Shown: piece after piece, positions 31,580-43,334 of the stretch
Layout: each line of letters starts with the position of its first letter
How positions within the stretch are numbered: the stretch's first letter is position 1
NCBI GenBank assembly: GCA_000328365.1
Contig: KB310879.1
Span: 10,885 to 74,884 of the forward strand
Length of the DNA stretch: 64,000 nucleotides
Direction of reading: 5' to 3'
Origin: Capitella teleta
Taxonomy: Eukaryota > Annelida > Polychaeta > Capitellidae
Position numbers and translations under genes: made by a program
The notes under the pieces: model-generated
What the model saw: the letters and a program-made list of their open reading frames with translations, nothing else
Database searches by the model: none
Told to the model about the DNA's origin: nothing

Positions 31580-33190
31580 TATCACTTCTCCCCTCGGAGT
31601 TCTGTGGGAATACTTGTACGCCCACTGCGGGTTACAGTGGCAGCCTTCAACCTGTCAATCGATACGTTGTCCGTACGACTCCCCAGATCCAGCTTGAAGT
31701 GCTTTTCTGTGCTTTTCTGTGCGTCAACTCGCACAAAGACGTATGGACAGATCCAAAGTTGCTTCGGGACATGCACTTTCAGTTTGTCATGATGGGCCGT
31801 CATCCGCGGTACATCGGGCACTGACTCCAACTTCTGGGGTGGCACAGCATCACACAGCAGGCGAAGACGTGACCGAAAAACCAGGTCGGCTGGCGAGACG
31901 GGAAAATCGTCTTTTAGCGTGGTCCTGAGTCCCAACATCACTCATGGGAGCTGCTTTATCCAGGCGGGGGTGTTCAGGCGAGCATGTAACGAGTCTTTTA
32001 GCGAATGGTGCCACCTCTCAAGCATGCCGTTGGTCTCAGGATTGTATGCCGTGGTGCGTTTGACGTCGGCGCCCAAGGTCACTGCCATATGTTCCCACAA
32101 AGCGGATGTAAATTGGGGACCTCTGTCGCTTGTGATGTTTACTGGCAAACCATAACGCGCTACCCAACCAAGGAGGAATTGCTGGGCACATTCCGCAGCT
32201 GTTTTAATCTGCAGGGGAAAAACCTCCGGCCACCTGGAGTACCGGGCAATCACTGTCAATAGATGAGTGAATCCCCCAGATACGGGGAGCTGTCCTACGA
32301 TGTCCACGTGAACCTCACGGAATGGTGCTTCCGGGATGGGGATGTGTTTGACCTCTGATTTGACGTGAGCCTGTGCCTTGGACGTCTGGTATGCCATGCA
32401 ATCCCGGCACCACTGCGTAATGTCTGAAGACATCCGATGCCACACAAACCTCTCCGCCAACAGCTTGTGGGTAGCACGAATTCCAGGATGGCAGAGTTCG
32501 TGAACGGCATCGAAAATGAGTCGACGATGAGACTGAGGAACCACAGGCCGGGGGTGTCCATTTGACATATCACACAGAAGAGTGGGTCCATCACCAAAGC
32601 GTACATCTCTCAGACTCATTCCAGTGACTGCCGTTCGGGTCGCTTGAATCTCCGGTGCCTCAGCTTGAGCCTTGGCCAACTCCTCCATGGGCACCCATTT
32701 CACCAGCGAGTTGATAGGGGCCCTCGATAGTGCATCGGCCACTTGATTGAACTTGCCTTCGCGGTGACGGACATCGATGCAAAACTCTGCCATGGTACCT
32801 AAGTGTCGTTGCTGACGCGCTGAGCAGGGGTCCCCAGTCTTCTTCCAGGCCTTAGGGAGAGGGAAATGGTCAGTGTATAACACACACTTACGTCCTTCAA
32901 TGAGGTGACGATAATGTCAGATAGCCAGATGAGCTGCCAGAAGCTCACGATCGAAGGTACTGTATTTCTTCTCAAATGGACGCAAGTGCCGGCTGAAGAA
33001 AGGGGCATCCAGCCGCCATCTTGCCATTGTTGTAAGCAGGCGCCGATGCCCACGTCAAATGCGTCTGTGAAGATCAAACGCTTGATGTATTCATAGTGGG
33101 GAAAAAGCATTATGCAACACCCAGTTAGCCGCTCTGACCGGTGGTGTGACTGTCGTCTGCTCTTTAGACAATGGAGAAAAAGGGGTGACA
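31580..33190 (-). mobile_element. Ty3/gypsy LTR retrotransposon fossil (RNase H-integrase)
   Basis: On the minus strand this reads as the 3' half of a gypsy pol. It has an RNase H segment with VRHREGKFNQVADALSR, then the integrase zinc-binding part (HELCHPGIRATHKL ... CRDCMAYQ). The catalytic core follows (VDIVGQLPVS, TSDRGPQFTSALW, YNPETNGMLERWHHSLK), and then a C-terminal extension. Protease, most of RT and LTRs were not seen. It has only a few breaks and its core motifs are easy to read, so it is probably younger than the copy at 1-2.6 kb. Confidence 0.9.
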
Positions 33191-33194
33191 AGAA

Positions 33195-34180
33195 CAGGAA
33201 AAAAAGTGATAAATATAATTATTTCTATTAAAGAAAGAAAATGAAGTGGTAACTACACATGTGAGACTTAAATTTCGACAGATTAACGTTAAAATGATTA
33301 TAATTTTGTGGATGTTTTCCTCGGAATACATGTTGTATTATGAATATAGTAGGCCTACGTCAACCTTTTACGATTTCTCGAGTTCGCGAGATGACCATGC
33401 ACTCGTCAGCAAATGTATCCACTTAATTGAACGTTAAAGTGGAACACGACGAATGTCCTTTGGAAATAAGGACGCAAAGGGAGAGAAAAAATTGAAAGCA
33501 TGAAAGCGCCAATTTGAATGGTGAATGCTCGCAGACGCCGGAAGTGACTGTTTACCCTGTGGGGGTGTGCGCGGCTGCTGGAACAGCCTATTAAGAAAGG
33601 TAAATTCTAGCGTGGCTCTATATGCAGACAAAAAATCGAAATATCATGGTTATATACTAAATTCTACATGCGTTTCCAAAACAGTGCGTTATGATTTCAG
33701 GGATAAATTTCTTGAGAATTTTATTTAACGATCTCAAAACGCAAGTAATCGAGTAATTAGAAGGATAAATAAATTTGCGTTATTCGATGGTTCTTATCAA
33801 GTGGTTTTACTTGAGTGATGAATCCTTTGTGTAAATGAAACTCCAATTAATCTGATTGATTGACTAATTGATGCAACGGAATTTTGCAAATGCATATTGA
33901 TTGCGATATTCCTATCTCTCCCATGGTCCTTTGCATGTCAAACCCTAAATTTATTCATTTATGAGATTAATCAATCGAATAAAGGTGTCAATGTCAACAG
34001 CTCAATGTCATGAGATAGAAAAATAAACACTGATTACTTTATAATTCCCAGGTATGACCACCCCAGTCCAGTTCTTAGCTTTTCCATATCTAAATGGTCT
34101 GCTTAAATTTGTTCATTTATGAAATTAAATCAAACATGGAAGGAAAGAGCAATTGGCATTATGTGCGACCAAGACACCAT
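33195..34180. other. No gene recognised
   Basis: AT-rich intergenic DNA; no exon-like or repeat-like structure stands out. Confidence 0.35.
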
Positions 34181-34211
34181 CAACAGGAGTACATTTGCTG
34201 GTTGTTGTTGT

Positions 34212-34408
34212 TTTGTGTGTGAGATGGTGTGCGTGTGTGATGGTGTGCGTGTGTGTGTGTGTGTGATGGGGACGGTGTGTGTGTGAGGGTGTTTGTGAGG
34301 GTGTGTGTGTGAGTAGGTGTGTGTGAGTAGGTGTGTGATGGTGTGTGTATGTGATGGTGTGTGATGGTGTGTGATGGTGTGTGTGTGTGAGGGTGTGTGT
34401 GTGAGAGA

Positions 34409-34462
<54 letters not shown>

Positions 34463-34466
34463 GTGT
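34212..34466. repeat. GT-rich microsatellite/minisatellite
   Basis: (GT)n broken by GATG and GAG variants over about 255 bp. The His/Thr-rich frames on the other strand are products of this repeat and not genes. Confidence 0.95.
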
Positions 34467-34860
34467 TGAGTAATCATATTTTCTTGTTAATAATGAACAA
34501 ATATTAGCAATGTATATGATGTAAAAATGTGATAAGAAGTGCTCTTGGGAAAACAAATGAATGGAAGCACGTTGATTTTCTTTATATTCTCTTTATTGAT
34601 ATTCAGAATCGGAGAAAATCTAAATACATTGTTTGAATGTGGTAAAACAGAAATTAAGCGAGGAGACAATGAAATGACTCGAATCAACCGCTCGGGACAC
34701 GTTCGCCTCGTTTTATTCTCTTTCTCACGCTGCCAGGGTTCATTAATTGCTTATCAAATGTGGGCTCTGTACACTTGCTACATGTAAATACATATACCAT
34801 ATATCAATGCTTTCATGGCTGAATACATGCATTGCACGTGCACTCAAAACATAATTAACT

Positions 34861-37190
34861 TCAGACCGAACCTATCTTCTGAATGAAGGCATCCCAGTCG
34901 TGAATGACACTCCTTCCTCTGGGCCCAAGTGGACTGAGGTCAGCCTCAACCATGCACAAATCGGTGCTGTCATCACCAATGATCATTAGTAGAATATTGA
35001 ATGGCTGCCCCACCTGGCTTTGTTCTAGATTACACAACGCCTGACATTTCCCATCCACCTCTGTCACCTCGCACATTTTATACTCCACCTTGCAGGCAAC
35101 TGATTTCATTTCAATGCCAAATGTGGTGAAGTAATTCTTACAGATGAGGGAATGTCCACTCAGAGCGAACTTTATTACATTAAGGTGAGTTGTCAATCCT
35201 GTATAATGCAGTCGAATGAGATTATTTCTGGCGCGGATGCAATTCTCTGAAGTGATGCCTTGTACCGAAGATTCTGGGTCGATGTCTTGAGGCGAACACG
35301 GATGGATGTCTGATGAAGAAGTAGAGAACATGTGAATATTGGTAATGCATTCTCCGGGTGATATTTCAAAACTTACACTCAGCACATCCGAGTAGCTCCC
35401 AACGCACTGTTGGTGACTTGGTGAAGTTGGAAGGAACCAACCGTACGTATTGTGCGAGGATATTTTCTTGAAAGTTATTCAAGACAGGAATATCTTGGTT
35501 GTAGTTTCCAGGGAGGGTCTGTTTACAGTAATGCATTGATAATAATATTACATTTGAACCACATTAATGATTTCCTACCGTGTTTCCGTCAGCATCAGCA
35601 TAATCGGTCCAGGTATTTACTTCATCGGCACGGTATTTTATGCTGAAGGACGTCACAAATTGGTCCTGCCGGGGTTTGCCCCAAGTGATGATGCCTCCTA
35701 TGTTCTTGATTTCCATCAAATCAACTTCAATATAACTTTGTAATGGATTATCAGGCGTATCTGAACACCATCCATTTCCTGAAAAGACCGTACGATCTTT
35801 TAGATAAATAGATAACTTTACCGAGACTAGTTTTAGAGCGTAACTTAGTTCACAACTAGGCTTCTTAGGTGTGCGAATCCTAATCATATTGCTTTGAATT
35901 TTAGTTAAAAGCGTTCTAACTCAGGTCAAGAACTAGCATGCGTCTAGTTTGCACATAAACATTAGAGGTGATTCAGAGCTGCTTTGAATCCTCAGATCGC
36001 AACAATTAGTCCACAAAATTAAATAATTAAATATGCATGCAATTTCTCAATACATTGGAACAAAAATGGTTCTGCGTTTTGTTTTGACTTGGGTAGCCGA
36101 GGCAGGTATCACAGTCGTCATGATTTATAATTTCATTTCAAACATGCGCAATTTGATAATAGATTATTCATGCAAAGGAAACGACCCCGAAAGGAGAGAT
36201 TAAATTAGTGGATATTCTTCTAGTTTGCCGGAAGAGCTGACACGGACACGATTTGATTCCACTATTCCTATTCCATGCAGCTTTTCATATAATGGACAAG
36301 TACAACCAGCACACCATACAATGTATATGTGCAATTATACAGCAACCCTGTCGCCGAGTATAAAACTGTTATAGTTACTAATCAGAGCGATTATGCTCAA
36401 TACCTTACACAAATTTGTTGTTTGCAACCAACAATCTTTTTTGTTCTGCTAATTGTGATTTAAATTTGCACATGGAATTATTCCATATACTGCATGTATT
36501 CACTAACTAAACACTAATATAGAGCCAAATTATCGAAATATGCACCCTATTTATAATCATATATTCCAGCGCAAAATAATAATCACCTGACATCATTTTC
36601 ATGGTATAAAAGTGACACGAACAGCGCGAATATTCAGTGGTTTTAACTTTTAATTCTCCGTCAAATTGGTTTGTTGTACATAATATGTACAACAATCCGA
36701 TTTGACGGGAGAATTAAAAAAATAGAACCCCTGTCCTTGTCGAAGGACTTGTTTAAGACACTAAGACACTAAAACAAGCAATACCTCAATTGGGTTATTG
36801 AAGATAGAAGATATCGTTGTTTTACCAATAAATAGCGCATACAATATACAGCATTGATAAAATAATGAAGAGTATATACAAATGCATTTGTTCGTTAGTA
36901 CCTCTCCCTCCCCCATACCACGTACGTACCTGTTCTTTTGCTTTGCTCGGGAAAATAATTATCATTGCGTACGGAGGAGGCACTCAGCTGTGAGCTCCGA
37001 ACGTTGATAATCAGAGGCTCATATCCAATACATTGACAGGAAGCTGGCAAATACGTCAATGTTTCAATTATTATTGTTATGAAAATAAGATATATAAACT
37101 GATTAACTCACCGTCGATTCCTATAATCTCATGCGTGAGACTTAAATAGAATAACAAGATCCTCTTCATCGTAGCATTTGTCCTTCCCAT
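34861..37190 (-). CDS. Secreted F5/8 type C (discoidin) domain protein, 5 exons
   Basis: Exons (minus): 37112-37190, 36930-37043, 35579-35778, 35377-35518 and 34861-35309. Phases agree and give 327 residues. A signal peptide (MKRILLFYLSLT at residues 8-19; either Met1 or Met8 may start) is followed by an F5/8 type C domain. It reads INVRSSQLSASSVRND, GNGWCSDTPDNPLQSYIEVD, GIITWGKPRQDQFVTSFSIK and RLVPSNF, closing with WELLGCAE (about residues 30-178). Discoidin domains bind glycans, phospholipids or matrix collagen outside the cell. The final exon adds about 148 residues with eight cysteines that I do not recognise; the likely reading is a second disulphide-bonded module. There is no transmembrane segment, so it is probably secreted. 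The signal-peptide exon and its upstream DNA are duplicated at 42.9-43.3 kb. Confidence 0.88.
36648..36719. repeat. Long hairpin in intron 2 of the discoidin gene
   Basis: TTTTAATTCTCCGTCAAATT ... GTTGTACATA is mirrored by TATGTACAAC ... GATTTGACGGGAGAATTAAA, arms of about 35 bp with very few mismatches. Probably a tiny palindromic MITE. Confidence 0.8.
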
Positions 37191-37499
37191 GATGCCTTCA
37201 CGAAAACAATGACTGTCCCCTGCCAAAATCACTCTCGAGATTCTCGAGTAAACTATAGAAAAACAACGATTGAACTATGACCCAGACTTATTGTTGCAAT
37301 AAGGATCTTCTTGTGAGTGTGTCTAGCATTTACATTATGTATTGTTTCCAGGACAATGCTACACAACAGGATTTTTGTATCGTCATAACACGCTATTGCG
37401 ACTCGAATCTCGCAGAACCCACAAAGTAAAATCATTGGCAAATTCAGCCGAATCATAAACATTATTATTCTATACACATTTTCGATCTGAAGGACGAAC

Positions 37500-38269
37500 T
37501 ACGTCTAATTATGTTTAACCAAAAGTAGATGTTCGTGGTTGAATAATTCATGACCAAATAATTAATAATTCATTCTTCATTCTCAATAATTTCATGATTT
37601 TCAATGCGTATAGTCTGCGCTATTTCAAAAAGTGCTACAAAACAGGTTGCAGTATAAAATCAAAACACAGATAGACATAATATGTCATGCTGCTATTCCA
37701 ATAATTTCTATTCCAATTTCATTGACATTCATACCAATTTTTCTCATTAGATCACTGGGTTTATATTATCTCGATCAATAGAGGGCACCCGACGTCCAAC
37801 GATGTTTCGTTTTTGGTGGAAAACAAGACCTCGGACGATGGCTAGGCACCATTGAACGCATAAATAAGGCATCGCTTTCGTATCCCTTTGTTTGCATCGC
37901 ATCCCTTTGTTTGCATGACATTGTTGCTGTAATTGTAACACTTCTGTTTATCTCATCAAAAGACTTGTTTGTATCAAGTGAAACGCAATTAAGTTGATTA
38001 TGCAACAGATGACAGATAATGCTTGTTCATGGCCGGCGCTCATAATCATGGGGGTAAACTTACGGGGTCAAAAATAAAACCTAGGCAGAACCACGCAAAT
38101 AAAAAGGTATACAATAAACCGGGTAACATACGAGCATATAAAAAGTAATAAGTACATCAACGTATACACAGAGTTCACGTTCAAACCGGCACCTCAGTTG
38201 GAAACAAGCTGGAGTAGTCGTGGTGTACCCCACACGTTCAAATGGAGGACCAGGTGTATCTGTCACTTG
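37500..38269. other. No gene recognised
   Basis: AT-rich spacer between the discoidin promoter region and the next retroelement fossil. Confidence 0.35.
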
Positions 38270-40350
38270 TGGACCTTTAAGCTGGTGGTTCCTCTTGTTT
38301 TCTTGGCAATTAATGATGGCACCTTTCCAAGAATGCCTTCACATCTTTCGCCAGGCCAGGCCTAACAGCAAAGTTCTGCACTCGACGTAGCATGACATAT
38401 CGTCCTCTGTGACCGACATCTTTGTGAACTTCCTTCAACAGCTCGTCTTGAATGCAAGATGGTGCATGGAGTCGTGGATAGGGCACAGCTCCTTGGTGGG
38501 GTAATCAAATGCTGTTTAACTCATCTCACTCTTCGGTCTTCACTCTCTTCTGTCTCAGCATCTTACCACTCAGTCGCAAATTCCTTCTTTTACTCACCAC
38601 CCAAGGTACGGCTTTTGAATGTTTCAGTTATTTTTGCGATTGAAGTCATGACTCCGCAAACGAAGCAGCATATCCGCTCGGCAGTTGTTAGAACCTTTCC
38701 GATATTCAATGGATGGACCGAATTCACTTATCAACATACTCTAGCGCTGAACACGAGTGTTCTTCATCTCACGATGGAAGAGAGTTTTCAGTGGCTTGTC
38801 ATCGGTATAGACGGTGAATTCAGCGCCTTGCAGGTATGGTCGAAGCTTTCGGAGAGCGTAGATGATGGCGTAAGCTTCTCTCTCGATTGCTTACCACGTC
38901 TTTTGACCCTCAGTCAGTTGCTTTGATACATAGTGTATGGGGCGTTCAATTCCGTCCTGATCCTGTGCTAAAGTAGCACCGACAGCATAGTTAGAAGCAT
39001 CCGTGTACAGCTTGCATGGTAGTTCCGTATGTGGAAATGCCACAACCAGTCACTTATGAGCTCTTCTCTGAGTTGTCTAAAAGCTGTGTCCTGTTCTTTT
39101 TTCCAGCACCAAGGTTCACCTTTCTTTGTGCGACGTACGAGGGGTTCAACAAGGAAAGCGTATCCAGGTATCGTTTAGTTGTCAATAGTAGCCCGCCATT
39201 CCAAGAAAACGCTGAACAGCCTTCAAATCCTCTGGAGGTGACATGTCACGTATGACAGCCACCTTGTCTTCCTGGGGAGAAATCCCACTTGTGGACATAA
39301 TGTAACCAAGGAGTTCCAATTGTTCCTTGCAGAAGAAACATTTCCTCAACTTGAGAGTCAATCCAGCATCATGGATTGCATCCAATATCTTCTGCACATC
39401 TGCACGGTGATCATCCTTATCGTTACTGAAGACCACAATATCATCAATGTACACAAGACATGTGCGACCAAGGTGTTCAGACAAAATGTTCGACATTAGC
39501 CTTTGGAATTGACCAGGAGCATTGACAAGTCCAAAAGGTAATCTAGCCATAAATTCAAAGAGTCTTCGGTGACACACAAAAGCAGTTTCTTCAATGTCAT
39601 CTGGATGGAGGTCTACTTAATTGTCAATAACTGCTATTAAGATGCAAAGTAGTAAACACCTGTGCACCTTGCAGGGTGTCAAAAAGCTCTTGAATGTTGG
39701 GAATAGGATAAGCGTTGTAGACTGCCATTCTGCTTTTCTGTAGCGGCAGTTATCTGCATTGCTTCTTCCAAGGTCTGTGGCCTCTCTGGAGTGATGATCT
39801 TCACAGCCAAACTTTGCTCTCACAGACCAACGGCATACGTCTTCACGAGTGCCTCTACTTGGTCACAGTTCCTCGGTATTACTACGCCCTGTGGGTCATA
39901 TCAAAGGGGGCCGGTACGCCTTTGCTGCCACTTCTCTGCAACGTTTGCTAAAGGACATGATGCTCTCCGCTGCTCCTCTCTCACACTTACACGGTTCTTT
40001 TTTTCATCGTTCCATCGGTGTCTTGCGACACGAATGCCGCCAAGATGTGGGTTCTCAGAGGACACCACATTTGGTCCAGTGGTATCGCGTTATTCTCTCG
40101 CTGCCAATGCAAAAACTCACGCCGGAGACTCCCACGAGCCATCCGCTCCAGAACTTGAAGTCTGCAGTCAATTGGCACCAATTTAAGTTCTCTGAGGAAC
40201 TGTTTCACCAGTTGGGGATCAGCGCCATCACACGGGAAAACCTTTTCCGCATGATCCTTTACGTGCGGCCTCTCCTCTTGTCGATGCAGGTGATGAGCCA
40301 ATTGCTCAGACCAAGCAGGTTGCACCACCCTCAGTGGAACCTTGGCCAAG
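38270..40350 (-). mobile_element. Ty3/gypsy LTR retrotransposon fossil (Gag-like to RNase H)
   Basis: On the minus strand from 40350 downward: a Gag-like segment (PQLVKQFLRELKLVP ... RREFLHWQRE), then reverse transcriptase (MARLPFGLVNAPGQFQRLM, catalytic VYIDDIVVFS), the RT connection (RFLGMAGYY), and RNase H-type sequence down to about 38280. Integrase and LTRs were not found. Several breaks; the copy is inactive and of intermediate to old age. Confidence 0.85.
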
Positions 40351-40387
40351 TGACCCTACTGATGGCTGAGAGCCATTTCCAGTACAA

Positions 40388-40554
40388 GGCGCTGTGTACT
40401 ACTGTCTATGGTGGTATGCAGGATAAAGAACCCTTGGGATTTATCAAGAAGAGTTAGGGGAAACCCTGGTCCCTTTCTTAATTCTGTTCTGGCGTCCGTA
40501 TCATCCGAATGGTTTGGGTGGAGCCGTAAAACCCATCATGTCATGTCTTAGTTT
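40388..40554 (+). mobile_element. SINE family A, 5'-truncated, opposite orientation
   Basis: The block from GGCGCTGTGTACTACTG through AGGATAAAGAACCCTTGGGA to GGAGCCGTAAAACCCATCAT matches the 3' half of the family A copies in reverse. The tRNA-like head is missing. Confidence 0.8.
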
Positions 40555-40779
40555 TGATCCTAATTATACCTCTGTAAATCTCAGAATTTCACCATATTAT
40601 TAGTCTTCATCATTGTTGATGAATTCAATTCATTTATTTCTATATTTTTAATTGCATTTCTCATCAAAGCATCACTATTTTGGACTGATTGCTTCACCTC
40701 ATCCCATTAAAATTTATGACTTGAACCAGTTCTTTCCTGTTTTCATTGCACTTGAATAAACCAGCCTCAGTCAACATCT

Positions 40780-41165
40780 GATTAATATTCTCTATTTTGA
40801 CATGGTGACCCCAACGTGATCAATGGACACGCACAACTACTATCGACCTTCGATGCAAGTCAACTGAGGTGCTCATGATGTCTATGCATCCTTCAAACTA
40901 TGGCACAAAAAGTGTAGAGGATTGTGGGTGGACCCCTAGCAACTCAGGTGGATGCAGTCAAGGTCAACCATATCTACATCTGGGCTGGTGCTCAGGCTGA
41001 AATGCTCATCGATGCAAAACTTGGTGAAACACCCGACTTGAAGATTGAAACAGTAACCCAGTTACTGGACAAGCTCTAAGCATGCATCACTCACGCCACG
41101 AAATTCCAAGAAGCAAGAGAGGAATTCTACATGCTACGGCAGCAGACAGACGGTCATTTATTCTA
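40780..41165 (+). mobile_element. Ty3/gypsy-type fossil: primer-binding-site region and Gag start
   Basis: TGGTGACCCCAACGTGA at about 40802-40818 resembles the primer-binding region that follows a 5' LTR in gypsy elements. It is followed by Gag-like sequence (IYIWAGAQAEMLIDAKLG ... FQEAREEFYMLRQQ). Only the 5' end of the element remains. It is broken and old. Whether the AT-rich sequence before 40800 is the LTR could not be settled. Confidence 0.6.
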
Positions 41166-41441
41166 GCGTTTGTTTGTAATATTGGTAAATTTTAATCAAT
41201 TTTATTGGAAATTGACATTGTTATAGAATTATATACATCGTATGTTACTATTCATTGATACTGAAGATCTAATAATCGTTTTATCGGGCTCTGAGAAAGA
41301 TTTGTTGCAGGTTTTGCCCAAGTGTCTAACAGACCAACTGCGCGAAAATAATTTTCAAAATGGCGAGCCGAGGTGTCATTTGACTCGATAGAATTTGAAA
41401 GTTTATTTCGTGGTATAATCCGCTCAAGTCCCTCGAAAGTC

Positions 41442-41569
41442 GATGGTTATCTTCAGATATACAAGTTCTCGTGGTTCTGAATCCAGATAACCGAACTCGA
41501 CTTCATCTCGTCGATTATTTGGCTCCAGAATCCCTTGAACTTGTTTAGGCCTATCTGACGATAACCATC
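41442..41569. repeat. Foldback repeat, copy 1
   Basis: GATGGTTATCTTCAGATATA ... ACAAGTTC at the left end pairs with GAACTTGT ... TATCTGACGATAACCATC at the right end, with a core of TCGTCGATTATTTGGCTCCA. Related copies: 45585-45725 (reverse) and 46438-46556 (same orientation, diverged). Confidence 0.7.
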
Positions 41570-41877
41570 TCCTTCTCGTGGCTTATCTATATAGACTACT
41601 TTTGGCCAACTATGTATAGTGTATTATGGAATGCAAATTGCGTTTTTCGTCAATCAAGAATGGAAAATCTGATATCTCTTTGATGAAAAGAATATGTCAT
41701 AAGGTGTGAGAGATCATAATGTATCTGAGCCACATGTCACAATTTGTTAGATAACGTACAGCATGCACTCTATTTCTGGATCTCTGCACTCAAGCTCACC
41801 ACATTTCTCACGCATGTCTATTCACCTCTGCTCAACTGACTCAATTACACTAACATGCTTTCCAAGTCAGTCGTAGC

Positions 41878-42105
41878 ATTAATTAATTAATTAATTAATT
41901 AATTAATTAATTAATTAATTAATTAATTAATTTAATTTAAGCACTAAATTAAAGCTAATTAATAATTAATTAATTAATTAATTATTTAATTATTTAATTA
42001 ATTAATTAATTAATTAATTAATTAATTAATTAATTAATTAATTAATTAAATAATTAAATAATTAAATAATTAATTATTAATTAGCTTTAATTTAGTGCTT
42101 AAATT
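41878..42105. repeat. (ATTA)n array and 172-bp AT palindrome
   Basis: 41878-41933 is a pure ATTA tetramer array. From 41934 to 42105 the sequence is its own inverse around 42019: TTTAAGCACTAAATTAAAGC on the left and GCTTTAATTTAGTGCTTAAA on the right, with ATTA/ATTT repeats between. Confidence 0.9.
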
Positions 42106-42890
42106 GCAACTATGTGTAAGGAGACAAGAGAATGTAACCTTCATGACGTATCGGAAGGCAAGGGTGTCACCCTGGAAGTTAAAGACAATAACGAAACTCA
42201 AGTTAACCACAGCAACACAACAGTTTATTGAGACTAACTGAAGATTGTACTGTTCTTACTGTTTTGTTGTACTAAGTGCCAACATATTTTGCATTTTGAG
42301 TAAATGCACCTCAATGTTTGAGGAGCTATTGTAGTGCACAGTGTGTTTTACAACATCCAAAGCTGGGATTGCATCCGTTCAAAATAAGTGTTGCATGGGT
42401 GAGTAATAATCAATAATTGTTGAAAGGGGGCCTTATAACATGTTTTTTTTTTTAGTATTTCCATGAAATATGTTTAATAAATTCCCATCATGTTAAAAAT
42501 GTGTCTATGGTGTACTTTGGAATCAAGGAACGGGAAGAAACATCACATCGTGAACAGTGGCAGGAGAACAACCGACAAAATTAAAAATTAAATAAAAAAT
42601 AAAAAAATACAATGCACTTGAGTGTGGTAATTAGTTAATAACCGAAATCACGATTATCAGAATGCAAAAAGCCCACGACTTATGAAATAGGACAGCTGAA
42701 CCACTGCTGACGGCATGACCGAAGGGAACGTTCGGTGCAGGATTGTTCCATTTCTCATGTCATATGACGCAGATCTGCGATATTATTGGATGATGCACTG
42801 ATCACGTGACCAACTCAAGTGAGCTGATTGGTTAATCAACTCACACTTTAGGTTGGAGATAGAACAACAAAAATATCTTTATTGCAGATT
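42106..42890. other. No gene recognised
   Basis: AT-rich. I searched the minus strand here for discoidin exons that might follow the duplicated signal-peptide exon and found none. Confidence 0.4.
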
Positions 42891-42895
42891 TATTC

Positions 42896-43330
42896 CTTTA
42901 TAGACTCACCGTATATTCCTATCATCTCATGCGTGAGACTAAAATAGAATAACAAAATTCTCTTCATCGTAGCATTTGTCCAGTAATGCCTCCATCGAAA
43001 CAATGACTCTGCTCTTCTGCCAAAATCACTCTTGATTCTCGAGTGAGCTCTGGAAACACAAAGATTGAATAATGATCTGACTCAATTCACTGTTTATACT
43101 CTTTGTTATTATTCAGCATAACAAATGTTTATGTTTGTCATTGTTGCAATAAGGGTCTCTTGTGATTGAGTGAGTCTGGTAATACATTATGTATTGTTTC
43201 CTGGGCAATACTGCACAATAGGATTTCAACTTTGCCATTAGACGCCACTGCAACTCAAATCTCGTACGTGGAACCCACAAAGAAGAATCATTGGCCAATT
43301 CAGCCGATCGAATCATGAAAGTCGTTAGCC
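42896..43330 (-). pseudogene. Duplicate of the discoidin gene's promoter and signal-peptide exon
   Basis: This block aligns with 37105-37480 along its whole length in the same orientation. The exon part is 42910-42967 (minus): ATG at 42965-42967 coding MKRILLFYFSLTHEMIGIY, ending at a kept GT donor (GTGAGT) in the same phase as the original. The upstream Met of the original is not conserved, but the internal one is. No further exons of the discoidin gene follow, so it is either an orphan exon or the first exon of a gene whose rest I do not recognise. Confidence 0.75.
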
Positions 43331-43334
43331 TATA

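Noticed and set aside
34125-34556. His/Thr-rich open frames on the minus strand; also considered as a CRISPR-like array
   Set aside because: They are the translation of a (GT)n microsatellite, with no spacer-repeat structure.
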